Of a DNA stretch of 13,879 bases, positions 1 through 4,788 are shown in pieces; position 1 is the stretch's first letter; each line of letters starts with the position of its first letter. The position numbers and the translations under genes are program-made. The notes beneath the pieces are model-generated. The model saw only the letters and a program-made list of their open reading frames with translations. It ran no database searches and was not told the origin of the DNA. This DNA is from Bacteroidales bacterium UBA5548 (lineage in GTDB: Bacteria > Bacteroidota > Bacteroidia > Bacteroidales > UBA932), in assembly GCA_002425935.1 (NCBI GenBank), contig DINE01000032.1:13431-27309 (forward strand), read 5' to 3'.

Positions 1-1
1 G

Positions 2-49
2 AAAGCAAATCAAGCCATTTACGGCATTGCAAGCCTTCGAAAGCACTAA
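2..49 (+). CDS. Possible 3' end of a plus-strand gene cut by the window edge
   Basis: Frame 2 is open from the first base and ends in TAA at 47-49, giving a 15-residue tail (KANQAIYGIASLRKH). The tail reads like ordinary protein. Its stop lies 16 bp from the stop of the convergent S41 peptidase gene, a spacing common between real convergent genes. The fragment is far too short to assign a family. Frame 3 is also open here but runs on deep into the antisense of the peptidase, so it is less credible. This is an inference from spacing and composition only. Confidence 0.35.
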   Translation, partial: KANQAIYGIASLRKH

Positions 50-65
50 ATGTTTTTACAAATAT

Positions 66-1454
66 TTACTTTGCAGGAGTTGTTGCCTTGTAAACTCCCC
101 AGTCGGCACTCTCCTCCTCAACCTTAAGCTTCATGCCCTCTGCAGCAGGGAAGGCTGTCTGTGGTTTTGGCGGCAGTGCTGGGAATGTACCTGTTTTAAC
201 GTACTGAAGCGTTGCTTTAATCCAGTCATCTTCTAACCCAAAGTCGTGATAAAGGTCATCGGGACGGTAGTGGTCAGGGATAAGGCCATCAAGATAGTGG
301 CCGTAACCTACGCTGTTAACGCTAAAAAAGCAGATTGGCAGGAATACATACTGAGGGCTTGTGTAGTTTCCCTCGGGATATGGCAAAACGTACATTCCGT
401 TAGGTTTTCCGTAGGTTGTAGAGCCAATGTGTACAACGCTCATTAATGGTTTAAGCCCGTTTAGAAGCACTTCGCTTGCAGAGGCCGATCCCTTTGTTGT
501 TAGGATGTAAACTCTGTTCAGATCCAGTGACCCCGCAATTCTTTTGACAACTGTCTGTGTCTCTGAGTCGAAGTCCCATGAACGGTATCTGTCGTTGTGC
601 TCTCTTCTTGCCAGAAGCTTGTTGTCTGCAGAAAGAGGTGCTATATAGTTAGCCAGCAGAGATGTTGCCCTTGAGTCTCCTCCTCCGTTATATCTCAGGT
701 CAAGAATCAGCTCCTTAATGTTTGCGGCTTTGAACATTGCCATTGCTTCGTCAATGTCGTTGAGCATAGTGGCCTTGAATGAGAGGTAGTTGAAGTAGCC
801 TACATTGTGTGGCAGCCCCGGCTCATCCTGTGCTGTAAAGACCATTTTGGCTAGGTAAGACCTTGTATTTATTACCCTTGCAGTGGCTGTAAAGGTGTAT
901 GACTGGCCGTCGTGCTTTTTAAAGGTGAACTGATTGGTCTTTTGCCCGTATACTGAGTTGAATGTTCCGTTTGAGATGAGAGTACTCACTGCAGTTCCGT
1001 TAAGGTGTGTAAGTTGGTACCCTCTCTTCACATTGTTTTCCGACATCGGAGTGTTGGGGTGTACATATCTTACTCTAACTCCGTAGTCGTTGTAGTGGTC
1101 TATCGGCTGGCCAAGGCTTATGCCGTATGATTCAGATACTCCTGCCTCTGAATTCAGATACTCCTGCCCTGTCATCATCCATGACCATCTGTCCTGCGCT
1201 ACAAGCAGGGTATCAAAATATGCCTGAACAGTTTTGATAGGTTTTGCGTTAATGTTTTTGGGAACATCCTTATACCAGTAGTAGATGTCGTTCATTAATG
1301 CATAAGTATATGATTTAATGGCTGCGAGTGGATCTGTCTGATCATTTGGGTCAGGATTTGGGTTATCATCTTTCTGACATGATACCGGTATAAATGAGGC
1401 GATTAAAAAAGATATCAGTATCAGTGATGCTTTAAACCTTGAATTTCTGGTCAT
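66..1454 (-). CDS. S41-family C-terminal-processing-like serine peptidase, lipoprotein
   Basis: Predicted 462-residue secreted peptidase anchored as a lipoprotein. The chosen start (ATG at 1454) gives a basic N-terminus, a hydrophobic stretch at residues 9-24 and a lipobox ending PVSC with the lipidated Cys at 26; a low-complexity Asn/Asp/Pro linker follows. The frame stays open upstream to 1892, but that extension is antisense to tpx and would bury the signal peptide. A PDZ-like region lies around residues 110-190. The S41 core follows: LDLRYNGGGD (251-260), then GSASASE with the probable nucleophile Ser325, then TTYGK with the probable general base Lys350, 25 residues later as in CtpA/CtpB. 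The glutamine usually four residues after the lysine is Met354 here. Such Bacteroidota lipoproteins are thought to act in the periplasm or at the outer membrane; the substrate is unknown. It is divergent from tpx. Confidence 0.88.
   Translation of the reverse strand: MTRNSRFKASLILISFLIASFIPVSCQKDDNPNPDPNDQTDPLAAIKSYTYALMNDIYYWYKDVPKNINAKPIKTVQAYFDTLLVAQDRWSWMMTGQEYLNSEAGVSESYGISLGQPIDHYNDYGVRVRYVHPNTPMSENNVKRGYQLTHLNGTAVSTLISNGTFNSVYGQKTNQFTFKKHDGQSYTFTATARVINTRSYLAKMVFTAQDEPGLPHNVGYFNYLSFKATMLNDIDEAMAMFKAANIKELILDLRYNGGGDSRATSLLANYIAPLSADNKLLARREHNDRYRSWDFDSETQTVVKRIAGSLDLNRVYILTTKGSASASEVLLNGLKPLMSVVHIGSTTYGKPNGMYVLPYPEGNYTSPQYVFLPICFFSVNSVGYGHYLDGLIPDHYRPDDLYHDFGLEDDWIKATLQYVKTGTFPALPPKPQTAFPAAEGMKLKVEEESADWGVYKATTPAK
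1130..1168. repeat. 17-nt direct repeat inside the S41 gene, period 22
   Basis: ATTCAGATACTCCTGCC occurs exactly at 1130-1146 and 1152-1168. The 22-nt period is not a multiple of three, so the two copies are read in different frames: one encodes the GQEYLN stretch and the other the AGVSES stretch of the peptidase. The frame stays open through both. Confidence 0.8.
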
Positions 1455-1472
1455 TTTAAGTATATTTTTAAA

Positions 1473-1480
1473 CAAAATTA
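1473..1480 (-). promoter_or_regulatory. Possible -7 element of the S41 peptidase gene
   Basis: On the minus strand these bases read TAATTTTG, matching the Bacteroidota -7 consensus TAnnTTTG. They lie about 20 nt upstream of the chosen ATG. No convincing -33 TTTG is seen at the usual spacing, and the region is very AT-rich, so a chance match is possible. No clear -7 element was found on the plus strand for tpx in the same interval. Confidence 0.35.
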
Positions 1481-1551
1481 AACAATTTTTCGTAAATTGT
1501 GTTCTATATAAAAAGCGACTTAAATTAAGAAACACCTTAAATGATGGCATT

Positions 1552-2082
1552 ATGATTGACCTGACAACCATTGAAAGAAAAAATGTTTTTGCGGTAAAGG
1601 GAAACCCTGTAACACTACTTGGAAATCCCGTAAAAGTTGGTGACGTTGCTCCAGAAATAGTAGCATCGGATCTGGCGCTTAAAGATGTTAAATTATCTGA
1701 CTTTCGCGGAAAGATAATTGTCGTTAGCGTCTTCCCGTCTATTGACACTCCGGTGTGTGCAAACCAGACAAGAGCTTTTAACAAAAAGGCAACCGAACTA
1801 TCAGATGATGTTGTGATACTCACAATATCAAAAGATCTTCCGTTTGCTTTGGGTCGCTTCTGTGCAGCTGAAGGTATTAATAACATCCACACTCTTTCAG
1901 ATTACAAACATTCGAAGTTTGGTCTGGAATACGGTTTTCTTGTAAAAGAGAACCAACTGTTGGCACGGGGAGTAGTGGTAATCGGTAAGTCCGGGGTAGT
2001 TAAGTACGTAGAGATAACCAAAGACATCACAATCGAACCGGACTACGACATGGCAATTGCTGCAGTGAAGGCGCTTCTGTAG
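1552..2082 (+). CDS. tpx: Thiol peroxidase (Tpx, atypical 2-Cys peroxiredoxin)
   Basis: 176-residue cytoplasmic peroxiredoxin that reduces hydrogen and organic peroxides using thioredoxin-derived electrons. Family marks are clear: GNPV near residue 18, the peroxidatic motif DTPVC with Cys69 and Thr66, and RFCAAEGI with the resolving Cys104. A conserved Arg (139) sits in the LLARG segment before VVVI, and the usual C-terminal EPDYD is present at 162-166. Length matches the family (about 165-175), with about 10 extra N-terminal residues. The ATG at 1552 is the only sensible start; an ATG at 1541 opens only a four-codon frame ending in TGA. It is divergent from the S41 peptidase, 97 bp apart, and followed by its own strong terminator, so probably monocistronic. 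Confidence 0.95.
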   Translation: MIDLTTIERKNVFAVKGNPVTLLGNPVKVGDVAPEIVASDLALKDVKLSDFRGKIIVVSVFPSIDTPVCANQTRAFNKKATELSDDVVILTISKDLPFALGRFCAAEGINNIHTLSDYKHSKFGLEYGFLVKENQLLARGVVVIGKSGVVKYVEITKDITIEPDYDMAIAAVKALL

Positions 2083-2184
2083 AAATGTGTTGAGAATTTA
2101 AAAGCTCTGTAATTACAGACCAAAGGTGTGGTTTAGGTTAGGTGATCAGATGACAGATGGTAGGTTTGGATCTATTATGGAGCA

Positions 2185-2214
2185 GGGAGGCAGGCAACTG
2201 CCTCCCTTTTTTTT
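2185..2214 (+). terminator. Rho-independent terminator of tpx
   Basis: A perfect 9-bp stem (GGGAGGCAG / CTGCCTCCC) with a GCAA tetraloop is followed by eight T residues. It lies about 100 nt after the tpx stop. The opposite strand has no T-run after the stem, so it serves tpx and not the convergent DUF454 gene, whose stop is 18 bp further on. Confidence 0.93.
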
Positions 2215-2231
2215 ATTGGCATTGAATTTCT

Positions 2232-2639
2232 TTATGTGCTCTTCTTGCGGGTTTTTTTCATCAGAAGGTGAGTTGTAACAGCTGTGGCAATGACGCCAAG
2301 CATAACTCTGACAAATATCTTGTCTGTGGCAAAAATCATTGTGGTAATCATAGTCGCCCATAGAAGGGTGATGGTTCTTATTTTCAGTTTCATTGGAATT
2401 CCTTCCCTGGAAAGGTACGAACTGATGTACGGGCCCAGATGCTTGTGCCGCAGCAGCCACTTGAGTCTGGTTCGCGACGACTTCATGTAGAGGTAGGTTG
2501 CCAGAAGTAAAAATGGTGTTGTAGGTAAAAGAGGTACGAAAATCCCCAATGCCCCCAGCCCCACACAAATTGTTGCCAACACTACGTATAACTGTTTTTT
2601 CAAATCTTGGTTTCTGTTTTTTTGCAAACTTACTTGCAT
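2232..2639 (-). CDS. DUF454 (YbaN-family) small inner-membrane protein
   Basis: 135-residue membrane protein of uncharacterised role. The DUF454 signature is plain: a first hydrophobic segment (residues 17-34) runs into GIFVPLLPTTPFLLLA (32-47), and GPYISSYLSREGIP (69-82) follows. One or two more hydrophobic segments lie at 88-104 and 108-126, and the tail is basic (KKTRKK). Length is normal for the family. The start at 2639 gives a short charged N-terminus (MQVSLQKNRN) before the first membrane segment. It is convergent with tpx and divergent from the AGCS symporter. No function is established for the family in general terms that could be applied here. Confidence 0.88.
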   Translation of the reverse strand: MQVSLQKNRNQDLKKQLYVVLATICVGLGALGIFVPLLPTTPFLLLATYLYMKSSRTRLKWLLRHKHLGPYISSYLSREGIPMKLKIRTITLLWATMITTMIFATDKIFVRVMLGVIATAVTTHLLMKKTRKKST

Positions 2640-2695
2640 TTAATTTTCTGCCGTTTTCTAAAAGAAGATTTTGAAACCGTCTGAATGCAAATAAA

Positions 2696-2726
2696 CTTGC
2701 GAGGTTCGTTCATTTTTCTAACTTTG
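2696..2726 (+). promoter_or_regulatory. Promoter of the AGCS symporter gene
   Basis: TAACTTTG at 2719-2726 matches the Bacteroidota -7 consensus TAnnTTTG, and CTTG at 2696-2699 sits 19 nt upstream as a -33-like element. Transcription would start near 2733, leaving a leader of about 30 nt before the ATG at 2766. Confidence 0.65.
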
Positions 2727-2734
2727 CAAAGATA
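2727..2734 (-). promoter_or_regulatory. Probable -7 element of the DUF454 gene
   Basis: On the minus strand these bases read TATCTTTG, a full match to TAnnTTTG. The box directly abuts the plus-strand -7 box, so the pair forms the near-palindrome TAACTTTGCAAAGATA with a perfect 10-bp core CTTTGCAAAG. No -33 TTTG stands at the usual distance. The predicted leader would be about 80 nt. Confidence 0.5.
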
Positions 2735-2765
2735 CTTACTTAAACACAAACTTTAAACTTCAATT

Positions 2766-4127
2766 ATGGAAAACTTCTCTGCGATCGTAGAGCAGGTGAG
2801 CGCGATTTTGTGGGGTTGGCCGATGATCATTCTGCTTCTTGGTACACACCTTTATCTAACAGTTATTCTTAAATTTCCTCAGCGGAAAATTTTTAAAGCG
2901 ATCAGGCTTTCAGTGGTAAAAGACAAATCCGGGAGCGGAGATGTGAGCCAGTTTGGTGCTCTTGCAACCTCCCTTGCCGCAACCATTGGAACCGGAAACA
3001 TCGTGGGGGTGGCTACCGCAGTGGCACTTGGCGGGCCGGGTGCCGTTTTCTGGTGCTGGGTAACTGGTGTATTCGGTATTGCTACCAAGTACTCCGAGGG
3101 GTTGCTTGCTATTAAGTACCGGGTTAAGACCGCCGACGGTACTATGCTGGGTGGTCCTATGTATGCTTTGGAGAGGGGTTTGAAGCTCAAGTGGATGGCT
3201 GTTTTGTTTTGTATTTTTACAGCGATTGCCGCCTTTGGAATCGGAAACACAGTTCAGGCCAATTCAATTGCTCTGCTGGTTAACGAGACCTATTCGGTTT
3301 CACCATATGTAACAGGTTTGTTGCTGAGCTTTGCAACTGCTCTAGTAATCCTTTTCGGGGTTAAGGGCATTGCAAAAGTTTGTGGCACTTTGGTGCCGTT
3401 TATGGCACTTTTTTATATACTAGGCTGTATGGTAATTCTTTACGTTAATTCGGCCTATGTTCTCCAGGCGATTGATTTGATAGTTGATTCGGCTTTCTCG
3501 GCAAAAGCTGCCGGAGGAGGTTTTGTTGGTACAACTATTATGATGGCAGCCAGGTTTGGTATCGCAAGAGGCCTCTTCTCAAATGAGTCGGGTCTGGGTT
3601 CTGCTCCGATAGTGGCCGCTGCTGCACAGACTCGCAACCCTGTAAGGCAGGCGCTTGTCTCTTCGACCGGAACATTCTGGGACACTGTTGTTGTTTGTGC
3701 GCTTACAGGCCTTGTGCTTGTCAGTTCGGTAATTGCGCACCCCGACATTGACCACACTCAGGGAGCTGCCCTTACAAAGGCGGCATTCTCCAAGATACCT
3801 TACGTAGGTTCTATTATCCTTACAGTTGGTATTATAACATTTGCTTTCTCTACTATTCTCGGATGGTCGTATTACGGGGAGAAGGCTGTGGAGTATCTGG
3901 GTGGCAAAAAGCTGATTATCTTCTACAGACTCTTCTGGATTGCCGCTGTCTTCGCAGGATCGGTGCTTAACCTTGCCCTTGTTTGGGGTATTGCAGACAG
4001 TATGAATGCGTTAATGGCAATTCCTAACCTTATAGCGCTTCTTCTGCTCTCCAGAGTTTTGGTCAAAGAGACCAACAAATACCTCTGGTCGGGCAAAATT
4101 GACGAAGAGGACCCTGAGTGCGTGTAA
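2766..4127 (+). CDS. AGCS-family sodium:alanine/glycine symporter
   Basis: 453-residue cytoplasmic-membrane carrier that takes up alanine, glycine or a related amino acid with sodium. Family motifs appear in order: GTGNIVGVATA (75-85), GGPMYALERGL (129-139, the AGCS signature), RGLFSNESGLGSAP (268-281) and LGWSYYGEKA (365-374). Some ten to eleven hydrophobic segments are spread along the protein and the length is typical. The exact amino acid cannot be told from sequence. The start at 2766 fits the promoter and gives the usual N-terminus. The stop codon runs into the first copy of an 18-19 bp repeat, so the intergenic repeat cluster begins exactly at the end of this gene. No other gene appears to be co-transcribed. 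Confidence 0.95.
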   Translation: MENFSAIVEQVSAILWGWPMIILLLGTHLYLTVILKFPQRKIFKAIRLSVVKDKSGSGDVSQFGALATSLAATIGTGNIVGVATAVALGGPGAVFWCWVTGVFGIATKYSEGLLAIKYRVKTADGTMLGGPMYALERGLKLKWMAVLFCIFTAIAAFGIGNTVQANSIALLVNETYSVSPYVTGLLLSFATALVILFGVKGIAKVCGTLVPFMALFYILGCMVILYVNSAYVLQAIDLIVDSAFSAKAAGGGFVGTTIMMAARFGIARGLFSNESGLGSAPIVAAAAQTRNPVRQALVSSTGTFWDTVVVCALTGLVLVSSVIAHPDIDHTQGAALTKAAFSKIPYVGSIILTVGIITFAFSTILGWSYYGEKAVEYLGGKKLIIFYRLFWIAAVFAGSVLNLALVWGIADSMNALMAIPNLIALLLLSRVLVKETNKYLWSGKIDEEDPECV

Positions 4128-4145
4128 ATCTCCGCGCCACTTTTG
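4127..4145 (+). repeat. GC-rich 19-bp repeat R, copy 1
   Basis: AATCTCCGCGCCACTTTTG. Its first base is the last base of the symporter stop codon. The same 19 bp recur at 4406-4424 in this orientation, at 4529-4547 inverted, and as 18 of 19 bp inverted at 4676-4694. The copies stand out in an AT-rich intergenic region because of the CCGCGCC core. Confidence 0.85.
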
Positions 4146-4209
4146 TTTATGTGCTTGTATTTCAAGTGTGTGAGAAATTGACTTAAGCAAAAAATACCTA
4201 AAATAAACG

Positions 4210-4288
4210 AAAAGGGCTGCCTGAAAATGGCAGCCCTTTGTTTTGCGTGTGATGTACCCGACCCTAGAGGGTTGAGTACTTTTTGCCG
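4210..4288 (-). repeat. Duplicated block D, copy 1: terminator plus 3' end of the DPP III gene
   Basis: This 79-bp block matches 4701-4788 throughout except for a 9-bp gap (CGATACGTG is absent here). On the minus strand it contains the last codons of dipeptidyl peptidase III (GKKYSTL) and its TAG stop, followed by the same hairpin. Similarity ends inside the coding part: the next bases differ from the gene. It is therefore a displaced fragment of the gene end about 490 bp from the original. Confidence 0.85.
4211..4239 (+). terminator. Hairpin serving as probable terminator of the AGCS symporter
   Basis: An 11-bp perfect stem (AAAGGGCTGCC / GGCAGCCCTTT) with a 7-nt loop is followed by GTTTTG on the plus strand. 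It is the first good hairpin after the symporter stop, 83 nt downstream. It is a duplicate of the peptidase terminator, and the T-rich side on the minus strand (TTTTCGTTTATTTT) is also reasonable, so it may work both ways. Confidence 0.7.
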
Positions 4289-4290
4289 CA

Positions 4291-4397
4291 ATCCCTGGGA
4301 ATTCTTTCCTTTTCGCTGATTATCAATGCTTTGACTATAAAGCGTGATTAGTGCTAATTTGCTGTAAATGAGGCATAAGGAAAGAATTCCCACGGAT
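4291..4397. repeat. 107-bp element E with 21-bp inverted ends, copy 1
   Basis: The ends (4291-4311 and 4377-4397) are inverted repeats matching at 20 of 21 positions, built around TGGGAATTCTTTCCTT. The 65-bp centre is not palindromic. A second copy of exactly the same length lies at 4558-4664 in the same orientation. By hand count the two differ at about 17 of 107 positions, almost all in the centre, so the inverted ends are better kept than the middle. This is consistent with a REP/MITE-like element or with a structured transcript. Confidence 0.85.
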
Positions 4398-4405
4398 GAA
4401 ATTTT

Positions 4406-4547
4406 AATCTCCGCGCCACTTTTGCTCAACCACTTAATATACAATCACATACAAAATAGACTTTAACGAAAGCACCATTAATCTCGCTGAAGTCTTTTTT
4501 GCAAACAACTCAAATACAATGGGTTGAACAAAAGTGGCGCGGAGATT
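4406..4547. repeat. 142-bp MITE-like unit bounded by inverted R repeats
   Basis: Ends 4406-4431 and 4522-4547 are inverted repeats matching at 24 of 26 positions: the 19-bp R motif followed inward by (C/T)TCAACC. The 90-bp centre is AT-rich and has no credible reading frame. No clear target-site duplication is visible at the borders. Short size, long inverted ends and no coding content are typical of miniature inverted-repeat elements, but no parent transposase is present in the window. Confidence 0.7.
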
Positions 4548-4557
4548 GTGCGCAAAA

Positions 4558-4664
4558 ATCTCTGGGAATTCTTTCCTTCGCGCTGATTATCAATGCTTTG
4601 AGGGTGAAATGCGATTACGGCTAAATGGTTGTAAATGAGGTATAAGGAAAGAATTCCCAGGGAT
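4558..4664. repeat. 107-bp element E with 21-bp inverted ends, copy 2
   Basis: Same length and orientation as the copy at 4291-4397. The ends (4558-4578 and 4644-4664) match at 20 of 21 positions when inverted. It is flanked by an exact 21-nt direct repeat made of R plus adjacent bases (4531-4551 and 4678-4698). Confidence 0.85.
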
Positions 4665-4675
4665 GAAATGTTTTT

Positions 4676-4698
4676 TGAAAGTGGCGCGGAGATTGTGC
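4676..4698 (-). repeat. GC-rich repeat R, copy 4, inverted
   Basis: On the plus strand it reads AAAGTGGCGCGGAGATTGTGC at its core, identical over 21 nt to 4531-4551. It sits between element E copy 2 and the peptidase terminator. Relative to the copy at the symporter stop it is inverted, so the two form the outermost inverted pair of the cluster. Confidence 0.8.
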
Positions 4699-4730
4699 AA
4701 AAAAGGGCTGCCTGAAAATGGCAGCCCTTT
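4699..4730 (-). terminator. Rho-independent terminator of the DPP III gene
   Basis: Reading on the minus strand, an 11-bp perfect stem (AAAGGGCTGCC / GGCAGCCCTTT, 7-nt loop) ends in a run of six T, three of them within the stem. It begins 33 nt after the TAG stop. Confidence 0.88.
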
Positions 4731-4788
4731 GTTTTGCGTGCGATACGTGTGATGTACCCGACCCTAGAGGGTTGAGTACTTTTTGCCG
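4701..4788 (-). repeat. Duplicated block D, copy 2: original 3' end of the DPP III gene
   Basis: 88-bp partner of the block at 4210-4288, holding the functional last codons, stop and terminator of dipeptidyl peptidase III. It differs from copy 1 by nine extra bases (CGATACGTG) between the stop and the hairpin. The GTG GATACGTGTGATG context suggests slippage at a short repeat (CGTG). Confidence 0.85.

Noticed and set aside
27..236. 69-codon plus-strand frame at the left edge
   Set aside because: Mostly antisense to the S41 peptidase 3' end and Cys/Leu-rich without pattern; the frame-2 tail ending at 49 is a better candidate for a real gene end.
1541..1555. Four-codon leader frame (ATG ATG GCA TTA TGA) overlapping the tpx start
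   Set aside because: Too short to separate from chance and shows no regulatory residue pattern.
1455..1892. N-terminal extension of the S41 frame to 1892
   Set aside because: It is antisense to tpx and would place a clear lipoprotein signal 146 residues inside the protein.
2146..2568. 140-codon minus-strand frame over the DUF454 gene and the tpx terminator
   Set aside because: Shadow of DUF454 in another frame; its sequence is low-quality (His/Gln/Asn-rich) and matches no family.
3923..4444. 173-codon minus-strand frame crossing the symporter 3' end and the repeat cluster
   Set aside because: Half of it is antisense to the AGCS gene and the rest translates repeat blocks. The repeated KSGAEI peptide arises only because two R copies are 279 bp apart, a multiple of three.
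4127..4698. CRISPR array made by the R repeats
   Set aside because: There are only four copies, in both orientations, with spacings of very different length and no cas genes.
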